8,432 nucleotides of DNA from Massilia sp. (lineage in GTDB: Bacteria; Pseudomonadota; Gammaproteobacteria; Burkholderiales; Burkholderiaceae_D): contig JAQGNM010000023.1 in the NCBI GenBank assembly GCA_028291845.1, positions 1-8,432 on the forward strand, read 5' to 3'. The notes under the pieces are model-generated. The model saw nothing but the letters and a program-made list of their open reading frames with translations. It was not told where the DNA came from and searched no databases. Positions 1 to 5,962 of the stretch are shown here, in pieces. Both the position numbers and the translations under genes were made by a program. Each line of letters begins with the position of its first letter. The first letter of the stretch is position 1.

Positions 1-301
1 ACTCGAGATCGCCCGTGCCCTGTGCTGCGATCCGGCGCTGCTGCTGCTCGACGAACCGGCAGCCGGCCTGCGGCACCTCGAAAAACGCGCGCTCTCGGTG
101 TTGCTGCGCAAGCTGCAGGGCGAGGGCATGACGGTGCTGCTGGTCGAACACGATATGGACTTTGTCATGGGCGTGACCGACCGCCTGGTGGTGATGGAGT
201 TCGGCACCAGGATCGCCGAAGGAACGCCGGCGGAGATCCAGCGTCATCCCGCCGTGCTGGAGGCCTATCTGGGCGGTGTCATGGAAGGAGATGCGGCATG
301 A
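1..301 (+). CDS. LivG-like ABC importer ATPase, C-terminal fragment
   Basis: This is the last ~99 residues of an ATP-binding subunit of a branched-chain amino acid-type (HAAT family) ABC importer, truncated by the window edge. The reading frame starts at base 2 and ends with TGA at 299-301. The fragment begins just after where the ABC signature would lie (LEIARAL). It then shows Walker B with the catalytic glutamate (LLLLDEPAAGL) and the H-loop (LLVEHDM). The end, IAEGTPAEIQRHPAVLEAYLGG, has a typical LivG form. The EHDM motif separates it from LivF proteins, which usually have EQN there. It would sit on the cytoplasmic face and power uptake with the livF-like partner that overlaps it downstream. 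The substrate cannot be read from the ATPase; aromatic acids are possible given the neighbouring catabolic operon, but that is inference. Walker A and the N-terminus are outside the window, as are any permease and binding-protein genes. Confidence 0.9.
   Translation, partial: LEIARALCCDPALLLLDEPAAGLRHLEKRALSVLLRKLQGEGMTVLLVEHDMDFVMGVTDRLVVMEFGTRIAEGTPAEIQRHPAVLEAYLGGVMEGDAA
284..290 (+). promoter_or_regulatory. Ribosome binding site that fixes the livF start
   Basis: GAAGGAG lies 7 bases before the ATG at 298. This decides the start of the livF-like gene, because the open frame continues upstream to base 22 through the preceding ATPase gene in another frame. The site lies inside the end of the upstream gene, so the two ATPases are probably translationally coupled. 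Confidence 0.8.
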
Positions 302-1065
302 GCATGGTTCTGGACATCCGCGATCTGCGTGTCAGGTATGGCAAGGTCGAGGCACTTTCCTCCTGCAGGCTGCAGGTCGCCGCCGGGCAGATCGTTACCG
401 TGATCGGTCCGAACGGCGCGGGTAAAAGCAGCATGCTGAACGCGATCATGGGCGCCTTGCCGGTCAACGCCAGCGCCGACGGCGAAGTCCGCTTCCAGGG
501 CGTCAGCATTGGCGGCCTGCGGCCGGAGGAACGCGTGCGCAGCGGCATGAGCCTGGTGCCCGAGACGCGCGAACTGTTCGGCAGCATGAGCATCGAAGAC
601 AACCTCAAGCTCGGCGCCTACCCGCGCAAGCTTGCCCGCGTCAGGCACTATCTCGACCAGCTCGAGACAGTCTATGCACTGTTCCCACGCCTGGCGGAGC
701 GCAGCGCACAGATGGCGTCGACCCTGTCCGGCGGCGAACGGCAGATGCTGGCGGTGGGCCGGGCCTTGATGGCCAAGCCCAGCCTGCTCATGCTCGACGA
801 GCCCAGCCTGGGCCTGGCGCCGCGCATCACGCAGGAGATCCTGAGGATCATCGGCGAGCTGCGCAAGACCGGCGTTGCAACCCTGCTGATCGAGCAGAAT
901 GCGCGCGCGGCGCTGCAGGTTGCAGACTACGGCTACGTCCTCGAGACCGGCGCCATGGTGATGGAGGGACCATCCCGGGATCTGGCCGGCAACCCTCGGG
1001 TGCTGGAAACCTACCTGGGATCCGGCATGGCCGGCGCCATCGCGCAGGCGCCGGCGCCTCACTAG
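298..1065 (+). CDS. LivF-like ABC importer ATPase
   Basis: This is the second ATP-binding subunit of a HAAT/branched-chain amino acid-type importer, 255 residues. It has Walker A GPNGAGKS at 37-44, a Q-loop region VPETRELF at 87-94, the ABC signature LSGGERQ at 143-149, Walker B LLMLDEPSLGLAP at 163-175, and LLIEQNA near 196-202. A glutamine in place of the usual H-loop histidine is normal for LivF proteins and supports the call. The Q-loop threonine at 90 replaces the glycine I expect in LivF. The protein is slightly long for the family (about 235-240), partly from a C-terminal tail, AGAIAQAPAPH. The start at 298 overlaps the previous stop (ATGA) and has a strong ribosome binding site; an alternative ATG lies two codons later. 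The gene ends convergently with mhpE. Transporter class is confident. The substrate is unknown: amino acids, or 3HPP-like aromatic acids by context. Confidence 0.92.
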   Translation: MSMVLDIRDLRVRYGKVEALSSCRLQVAAGQIVTVIGPNGAGKSSMLNAIMGALPVNASADGEVRFQGVSIGGLRPEERVRSGMSLVPETRELFGSMSIEDNLKLGAYPRKLARVRHYLDQLETVYALFPRLAERSAQMASTLSGGERQMLAVGRALMAKPSLLMLDEPSLGLAPRITQEILRIIGELRKTGVATLLIEQNARAALQVADYGYVLETGAMVMEGPSRDLAGNPRVLETYLGSGMAGAIAQAPAPH

Positions 1066-1106
1066 GCGCGGACGCGCGCACCGCTTCACACCCATGGACA
1101 CGGGCA

Positions 1107-1126
1107 GCATCGGCTTGTGCCGATGC
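1107..1126 (+). terminator. Hairpin after livF, possible weak terminator
   Basis: A perfect 8-base inverted repeat (GCATCGGC / GCCGATGC) with a TTGT loop lies 41 bases after the livF-like stop codon. It has the position and shape of a terminator stem, but only ATTACCG follows and there is no T-run. Intrinsic termination would therefore be weak. It could instead protect the 3' end of the mRNA or act with Rho. Confidence 0.35.
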
Positions 1127-1165
1127 ATTACCGTAAACCGCGTTTCCCGGAAACCCGTGACGAGC

Positions 1166-1206
1166 AAAAAAATGCGCCTGCGCCCCCGGAAAGAGGCGCA
1201 GGCGCA
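1166..1206 (-). terminator. Intrinsic terminator of the mhp operon
   Basis: A perfect 12-base inverted repeat (TGCGCCTGCGCC at 1173-1184, its complement at 1195-1206) encloses a 10-base loop. On the minus strand the stem is followed directly by seven T (A-run at 1166-1172 on the plus strand). It lies about 64 bases beyond the mhpE stop codon, as expected for the end of the mhpABCDFE transcript. The other side of the stem has no T-run, so it should work mainly in the minus direction. Confidence 0.88.
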
Positions 1207-1269
1207 GATGACTGCAATGCGTCCGCGATCGGCCCGCGCCGGCGCAGCGGGCGTGTGGGGCCGAACCGG

Positions 1270-2292
1270 TCAGCGTTTCAGCAGGTCCAGCGCGACGTCC
1301 ACGATCATGTCCTCCTGGCCGCCGACCATGCGGCGCTTGCCGAGTTCGACCAGGATGTCGACCGTGCTGAGGTGGTACTTTTTGGCTGCTGCCTCGGCGT
1401 GGCGCAGGAAGCTCGAATACACGCCGGCATAGCCGAGCGCGAGGCTCTCGCGGTCGACCCGCACCGGACGGTCCTGCAGCGGACGGACGATGTCGTCGGC
1501 CGCGTCCATCAGCGTGTACAGGTCGGTTCCGTGCTTCCAGCCCAGCCGGCTGATGGCGGCGATGAAGACCTCCAGCGGCGCATTGCCGGCGCCGGCGCCC
1601 ATGCCGGCCAGCGAGGCGTCGACGCGGTCGCAGCCTTCCTCGACGGCGACGATGCTGTTGGCGACGCCCAGGCTCAGGTTGTGGTGCGCATGCATGCCGG
1701 TCAGGGTTTCGGGTTTCAGCACGTCCTTGAACGCGCGGAAGCGCTCGCGTACGTCCTGCATCGACAGCGCGCCGCCGCTGTCGACCACGTAGCAGCAGGT
1801 CGCGCCATAGCTCTCCATCAGCTTGGCCTGCTCGGCCAGCTTTTGCGGCGTGATCATGTGCGACATCATGAGGAAGCCGACGGTGTCCATGCCGAGCTCG
1901 CGCGCGTACTCGATGTGCTGGCGCGCCACGTCGGCTTCGGTACAGTGGGTGGCGATGCGTACGATGCGCGCCCCGGCATCGTAGGCCGCCTTGAGGTCGT
2001 GGATGGTGCCGATGCCGGGCAGCAGCAAGGTGGCGACCTTGGCATGCTTGACCACCGAGGCGACGGCTTCGATCCATTCGAGGTCCGTATGCGCGCCGAA
2101 GCCGTAGTTGAAGCTGGAGCCGTTCAGGCCATCGCCGTGCGACACTTCGATGCTGTCGACCTTGGCTGCGTCGAGCGCCATGGCGATCTGCTTGGCCTGC
2201 TCGATCGAATACTGGTGGCCGATCGCATGCGCGCCGTCGCGCAGGGTGACGTCGGAGATGGTGATTTTCTGGGTTTTCGGGTCGGTGATCAT
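1270..2292 (-). CDS. mhpE: 4-hydroxy-2-oxovalerate aldolase MhpE
   Basis: A metal-dependent class II aldolase of 340 residues (E. coli about 337) that splits 4-hydroxy-2-oxopentanoate into pyruvate and acetaldehyde, the last carbon-carbon cleavage of the pathway. An HMGL-like TIM barrel starts at the N-terminus. DVTLRDGAHAIGHQ (14-27) supplies Arg18, the metal ligand Asp19 and the proposed catalytic base His22. MHAHHNLSLG (200-209) supplies the metal ligands His201 and His203. These sit one position beyond the DmpG residues (R17, D18, H21, H200, H202). The family works as a complex with the acylating acetaldehyde dehydrogenase and channels acetaldehyde to it; here that partner is MhpF, encoded 10 bases upstream. 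The ATG at 2292 has AAGGA 7 bases upstream. This is the last gene of the operon, before the terminator. DmpG/BphI-type homologues share the reaction; the mhp name rests on context. Confidence 0.96.
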   Translation of the reverse strand: MITDPKTQKITISDVTLRDGAHAIGHQYSIEQAKQIAMALDAAKVDSIEVSHGDGLNGSSFNYGFGAHTDLEWIEAVASVVKHAKVATLLLPGIGTIHDLKAAYDAGARIVRIATHCTEADVARQHIEYARELGMDTVGFLMMSHMITPQKLAEQAKLMESYGATCCYVVDSGGALSMQDVRERFRAFKDVLKPETLTGMHAHHNLSLGVANSIVAVEEGCDRVDASLAGMGAGAGNAPLEVFIAAISRLGWKHGTDLYTLMDAADDIVRPLQDRPVRVDRESLALGYAGVYSSFLRHAEAAAKKYHLSTVDILVELGKRRMVGGQEDMIVDVALDLLKR

Positions 2293-2299
2293 TGCGGTG

Positions 2300-2304
2300 T
2301 CCTT
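2300..2304 (-). promoter_or_regulatory. mhpE ribosome binding site overlapping the mhpF stop
   Basis: On the minus strand the mhpF stop codon and the mhpE Shine-Dalgarno share bases (TAAGGA). The mhpE ATG follows 7 bases after AAGGA. Ribosomes ending on mhpF would be placed at the mhpE start, which suggests coupled synthesis of the two channelling partners. Confidence 0.75.
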
Positions 2305-3250
2305 ATGCGGCTTGCAGGGCGGCCAGCATGCGTGCGGCCATGTGTTCGGCGGTGCGCAGCGCGGCGCTGGTCATGATGTCGAGGTTGCCGGCATAGGCCG
2401 GCAGGTAGTGTGCGGCGCCTTCGACCTCCAGGAACACCGAGGTCTTCAGGCCGGTGAGGGCGTCGCCCACGCCCGGGATGCGCACCGGCTTGTCGATGCG
2501 GTCGAACTGCACCTTCTGCTTGAGGCGGTAGCCCGGTACGTAGCTTTGCACTTCCTTGACGGTCGCTTCGATGCTGGCCGCGATCGCGTCTTCGTCGGCG
2601 AAGTCGCTCAAGGTGTAGACGGTATCGCGCATGATCAGCGGCGGCTCGGCCGGGTTCATCACGATGATGGCCTTGCCCTTGGCGGCGCCGCCGACCGCTT
2701 CGATCGCCTTCGAGGTGGTCTCGGTGAACTCGTCGATGTTGGCGCGGGTGCCGGGGCCGGCGGACTTGCTCGAGATCGAGGCGATGATTTCGCCGTAATG
2801 CACCTTCGTCACCCGCGATACCGCGGCCACCATCGGGATCGTGGCCTGGCCGCCGCAGGTGACCATGTTGACGTTCAAGGCGTCGAGGTGGGCCTCGCCG
2901 TTGATGACCGGGATACAGTACGGACCAATCGCGGCGGGGGTCAGGTCGATCATGCGGATGCCCGGCTTCTTCGCGCGCAGGAAGGCGTCGTTGCGGACGT
3001 GGGCGCCGGCCGAGGTGGCGTCGAACACGATGTCGATGTCGGCGAATTCGGGCAGCCTGACCAGGCCCTCGACCGAGTCGTGGGTGGTTGCCACACCCAT
3101 GCGCGCGGCACGCGCCAGGCCATCTGACGCCGGGTCGATGCCGACCATGGCTGTCATTTCGATGTTCTGGCCGTGGCGCAGGATCTTGATCATCAGGTCG
3201 GTGCCGATGTTGCCGGATCCAATGATCGCGGCCTTGATTTTCTTGCTCAT
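2303..3250 (-). CDS. mhpF: Acetaldehyde dehydrogenase (acylating) MhpF
   Basis: A CoA-acylating, NAD-dependent acetaldehyde dehydrogenase of 315 residues (E. coli about 316) that turns the acetaldehyde released by MhpE into acetyl-CoA. The N-terminal Rossmann fold starts AAIIGSGNIGTDL, with GSGNIG at 11-16. The catalytic cysteine is Cys132 in NMVTCGGQATIP, the same number as in DmpF. SAGPGTRANIDEF (163-175) and the C-terminal AGNLDIMTSAALR (287-299) are typical of the family. The ATG at 3250 has AGG six bases upstream, a weaker ribosome binding site than its neighbours, and follows the widest gap in the operon (58 bases after mhpD). The mhpF-mhpE order with a 10-base gap fits the bifunctional aldolase-dehydrogenase complex. 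It is not a paralogue from ethanolamine use (EutE type), which is longer and unrelated in sequence. Confidence 0.96.
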   Translation of the reverse strand: MSKKIKAAIIGSGNIGTDLMIKILRHGQNIEMTAMVGIDPASDGLARAARMGVATTHDSVEGLVRLPEFADIDIVFDATSAGAHVRNDAFLRAKKPGIRMIDLTPAAIGPYCIPVINGEAHLDALNVNMVTCGGQATIPMVAAVSRVTKVHYGEIIASISSKSAGPGTRANIDEFTETTSKAIEAVGGAAKGKAIIVMNPAEPPLIMRDTVYTLSDFADEDAIAASIEATVKEVQSYVPGYRLKQKVQFDRIDKPVRIPGVGDALTGLKTSVFLEVEGAAHYLPAYAGNLDIMTSAALRTAEHMAARMLAALQAA

Positions 3251-3308
3251 GTTTTACCTGGAAAGGGAAGTGAAACTGCAAAATGGCGGCGTGCCGCAGC
3301 GCTCGAGC

Positions 3309-4097
3309 TCATTCGAACACGGCGGTGACGCTGCCGAGCCCGTCGATGTGTGCGGTGTAGCTCTTGCCCGCTTCGACAGGCACCATGGGTCCGAGCGCGC
3401 CGGACAGCACCAGCTGGCCCGCCCTGAGAGGGGCGCCGACGCGCGCCATCGTCCGGGCCAGCCACAGCACGGCGTTGAGCGGGTTGCCGAGGCAGGCCGC
3501 GCCGGTGCCCGTGGAGACGACTTCGCCGTCGCGGGAAATCGTCATGGCGCAGGCGCGCAGGTCGAGCTCGCCGAGCTTGCGTGGCGAGGTGCCGACCACC
3601 CAGGCCGACGACGATGCGTTGTCGGCCACGGTGTCGACCAGTCGGATATTCCAGTCGGCGATGCGGCTGCCGACGATTTCCAGCGCCGGCAGCGCATAGT
3701 CGATGGCGCCGATCACGTCGACGATCGTCGGGTTCGGCAGGTCGAGGTCGCGGCCCAGCACGAAGGCGACTTCGGCTTCTATCTTCGGCTGCTGCAGGTT
3801 CGCCGTGGGAATCGGCAGGCCTTCGGCATAGCCCATGTCGTCGAACAGCACGCCGTAGTCGGGCGTGTTCACGCCAAGCTGCTTCTGCACCGCGGGAGAG
3901 GTGAGGCCGATCTTGGCGCCGACCAGGCGCGCGCCACCCCGGAGCCGGAGGTCCGTATTCAGTTTCTGGATCGCGTAGGCGGCATCGGCATCGAGGCCGG
4001 GAAACGTCTCGCGCAGCGGTGCGATCCATCGGCCGCTGGCCTCGGCGTCACGCAGCAGTTGCGCCGCTTCGGCGATGGTCATGGGGTCAAGGCTCAT
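3309..4097 (-). CDS. mhpD: 2-keto-4-pentenoate hydratase MhpD
   Basis: A divalent-metal-dependent hydratase of the fumarylacetoacetate hydrolase superfamily, 262 residues (E. coli about 269). It adds water to 2-hydroxypenta-2,4-dienoate to give 4-hydroxy-2-oxopentanoate, the substrate of MhpE. KIGLTSPAVQKQLGVNTPDYG (62-82) is a strongly conserved stretch of the MhpD/DmpE group. Candidate metal ligands are Glu107 and Glu109 (KIEAEVAF) and Glu140 (ALPALEIV), one position beyond those I recall for E. coli MhpD. GNPLNAVLWLA in the C-terminal half is also typical. The ATG at 4097 has AGGAAG six bases upstream, and this site lies in the 15-base gap after mhpC. The closely related 4-oxalocrotonate decarboxylases share this fold, but the position between mhpC and mhpF favours the hydratase. 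Confidence 0.95.
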   Translation of the reverse strand: MSLDPMTIAEAAQLLRDAEASGRWIAPLRETFPGLDADAAYAIQKLNTDLRLRGGARLVGAKIGLTSPAVQKQLGVNTPDYGVLFDDMGYAEGLPIPTANLQQPKIEAEVAFVLGRDLDLPNPTIVDVIGAIDYALPALEIVGSRIADWNIRLVDTVADNASSSAWVVGTSPRKLGELDLRACAMTISRDGEVVSTGTGAACLGNPLNAVLWLARTMARVGAPLRAGQLVLSGALGPMVPVEAGKSYTAHIDGLGSVTAVFE

Positions 4098-4112
4098 GGT
4101 GTTCTTCCTGGT

Positions 4113-4967
4113 TCAATGTTTGAGGAAATCGACGACCAGGCGGTTGAACGCGTCGGCGTGTTCCCATTGCGCCCAGTGGCCGCACTGGTTGAATATGTGT
4201 AGTTGCGAGTTCGGGATGCCGGCCACCAGTCGCAGGCCGGTGTCGAACGGCACCACGCGGTCCTGGCGGCCCCAGACGATCAGCGTGGGCGCGACGATGC
4301 CTGGCAGGCGCGGGCCGAAATCGGGATACTGGCGCGGATTGGCCGCCAGCGACGCCACGAAATTGTCGAGGTGGTCGCGGCGACCGAGGATGTTGGCCAG
4401 GCGTTGCTGCAGCATTTCCTCGGTCAGTACGCTGGGATCGAACACGAAGACGTCATTGAACTTCTTCAGGTTCTCCAGTGTCGGCTCGCGGTACAGGCCA
4501 TTGAGCAGCTTGAGGCCTTCGGTCGGCATCGGCGCGTACAGGCTCATGCCGCCAGTGCCGCCACCCATCAGCACCAGCTTGGCGACCTTGTCCGGGTAGT
4601 TCAGCGCGAACGCGACCGCGCCGTGGCCGCCCATCGAATTGCCGAGGAGGCTGATGCGGTCGATGCCGAGCTGGTCGATCACGCCCTTGACGATGCGCGC
4701 ATTCAGGTCGGAGCGCGAGCCGCTGTTGACGATCGAGTCGCTCTTGCCCCAGCCGGGGCAGTCGATCAGCAGCACGCGGTAGCCGACAGCGACCAGGGGT
4801 TCGATGTTGCGGTTGAAGTTGGCCCAACCAGTGGCGCCGGGACCGGAACCGTGCAGCATGACCACGACCTCGGCACCGTCGCCGCAATCGTTGTAATGGA
4901 TGTTCAGGTTGGCATCGCCTTCCCTGACGGCGACGGTGCGGCTGGTCGTGGCTTCGTTGATGTTCAT
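4113..4967 (-). CDS. mhpC: 2-hydroxy-6-oxonona-2,4-dienedioate hydrolase MhpC
   Basis: An alpha/beta-hydrolase that cleaves the carbon-carbon bond of the MhpB ring-fission product, giving 2-hydroxypenta-2,4-dienoate plus succinate. It has 284 residues. HGSGPGATGWANF (39-51) is the oxyanion-hole motif of meta-cleavage hydrolases. The nucleophile is Ser111 in GNSMGG. The acid is Asp236 (VWGRQDRVVP) and the base His264 (CGHWAQWEH), each one position beyond the E. coli triad S110/D235/H263. The frame stays open upstream to 5495, inside mhpB. The ATG at 4967 is chosen because AAAGGA lies 5 bases before it and the sequence from MNINEAT onward matches the family N-terminus. It starts 28 bases after the mhpB stop. 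BphD-type hydrolases are close relatives; the operon context points to MhpC. Confidence 0.96.
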   Translation of the reverse strand: MNINEATTSRTVAVREGDANLNIHYNDCGDGAEVVVMLHGSGPGATGWANFNRNIEPLVAVGYRVLLIDCPGWGKSDSIVNSGSRSDLNARIVKGVIDQLGIDRISLLGNSMGGHGAVAFALNYPDKVAKLVLMGGGTGGMSLYAPMPTEGLKLLNGLYREPTLENLKKFNDVFVFDPSVLTEEMLQQRLANILGRRDHLDNFVASLAANPRQYPDFGPRLPGIVAPTLIVWGRQDRVVPFDTGLRLVAGIPNSQLHIFNQCGHWAQWEHADAFNRLVVDFLKH

Positions 4968-4995
4968 GGGGATCCTTTGTGCAGTGTGGTTGGGG

Positions 4996-5943
4996 TCATG
5001 CGCCCAGGGGCCTGGCGCTGAGGGCGCCGAAGGCGGCGATCCACTCGGGGATTTCTCGGTAATAGCGATGGCTGGTACGGTAGGGTCCGTAGGCCGCCAG
5101 CGCAGCGAACGCCGCCAGCCAGGCCTTGACTTCGTGGGTGCTGCGGCCGGCAATTGCCGACACCACGCCGTTGGGCACACTGTCCAGTTGTGCGTAGGTC
5201 TGCGCTTCGAGCATGTCGAGGAAGGCCTTGTCCCATGCCGGGTTGAGCGGATGCAGCGTGCGCGGGTCCTCGACGAAGGCCTTGCTGGCGGCGATGGTCC
5301 GGTTGACCCGGCTCGTCCGTTCTTCCGGAGACAGGGTATAGCCGGCGCCGTCCAGGGTCTTGCGCACCGGCGCCGGCGCATCGGCGTACTCGGGCACGGG
5401 CGGCTGGTGCGACAGGCCGCCGGAACCGATGAGCAGCACGCGCTTGCCGGTCCCGCGCGCCCAGCGGCCGATCGCTTCGCCCAGCATCCGCGCACGCTTG
5501 AAGGTCGGCAGCGGCGTGGCGACTGAATTGATGAAGACCGGGATCACGGGATATCCGGTGAGGCTGCCGATCAGGTGTTCGAGCGGATAGGCCATGCCGT
5601 GGTCGACCTGCATGTCGTGCGTAAGCGCGACATCGATGCCGTCATCGATCAGTGCGGTTGCGCACCCGGTGGCCAGCTCGAACGGCACGTCGAGGGCGCC
5701 GGCCAGGCTGCCGAAGTCACCAATGGCGTGCGCACCCGCGCCGATGCAGAAGCTCGGCATCACGTCGTAGAAGAAGCCGTTGAAGTGGTCGGGCGAGAAC
5801 AGCACCACCAGTTCGGGATTGAACGCGGCAATGCGTTCGCGCGCCGCGCGCTGGAGCGCGATTACTTCGTCAAGCACCGCCTGCGCAGGGTCGAAGTGAC
5901 CCAGCAGCGGCGTATGCGAAAGACATTCGAGAAGGACGTTCAT
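4996..5943 (-). CDS. mhpB: 2,3-dihydroxyphenylpropionate 1,2-dioxygenase MhpB
   Basis: A type II (LigB superfamily) extradiol dioxygenase with non-haem Fe(II), 315 residues (E. coli 314). It opens the ring of 2,3-dihydroxyphenylpropionate or the cinnamate analogue in the meta position. It begins MNVLLECLSHTPLLG, characteristic of MhpB. FSPDHFNGFFYD (49-60), Asp114-His115 (MQVDHGMAYPLEHL) and His179 (IGSGGLSHQPP) are present. Asp114, His115 and His179 correspond by number to residues shown to matter in the E. coli enzyme. It is not a member of the vicinal-oxygen-chelate family (BphC, XylE). The ATG at 5943 has AAAGGA 5 bases upstream and lies 19 bases after the mhpA stop. No ferredoxin or reactivation gene (XylT type) accompanies it. 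Confidence 0.97.
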   Translation of the reverse strand: MNVLLECLSHTPLLGHFDPAQAVLDEVIALQRAARERIAAFNPELVVLFSPDHFNGFFYDVMPSFCIGAGAHAIGDFGSLAGALDVPFELATGCATALIDDGIDVALTHDMQVDHGMAYPLEHLIGSLTGYPVIPVFINSVATPLPTFKRARMLGEAIGRWARGTGKRVLLIGSGGLSHQPPVPEYADAPAPVRKTLDGAGYTLSPEERTSRVNRTIAASKAFVEDPRTLHPLNPAWDKAFLDMLEAQTYAQLDSVPNGVVSAIAGRSTHEVKAWLAAFAALAAYGPYRTSHRYYREIPEWIAAFGALSARPLGA

Positions 5944-5962
5944 GGATTTCCTTTATTCTTGT

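Noticed and set aside
22..297. Extended N-terminus for the livF-like gene starting at base 22
   Set aside because: It is the LivG fragment read in another frame and is basic low-complexity sequence. The ATG at 298 has a strong ribosome binding site and the normal LivF N-terminus.
1142..1154. Palindrome GTTTCC-C-GGAAAC as a regulatory site
   Set aside because: It lies between convergent genes with no promoter nearby, its arms are six bases around one base, and it is not repeated in the window.
3286..3297. Small hairpin GCGG/CCGC in the mhpD-mhpF gap as an internal terminator
   Set aside because: The stem is only 4-5 bases and is followed by a short ATTTTG, too weak for termination, and mhpF and mhpE must be transcribed for the pathway to run.
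1117..4202. Long plus-strand open frames (1117-2376, 2108-3127, 2841-4202) opposite mhpE, mhpF and mhpD
   Set aside because: They are antisense shadows of GC-rich genes: no recognisable domains, Arg/Gly/Ala/His/Val-rich composition, and the minus-strand frames carry full catalytic motifs.
4968..5495. Extended N-terminus for mhpC starting at 5495
   Set aside because: It overlaps mhpB out of frame, has no hydrolase-like sequence, and the ATG at 4967 has AAAGGA at the right distance.
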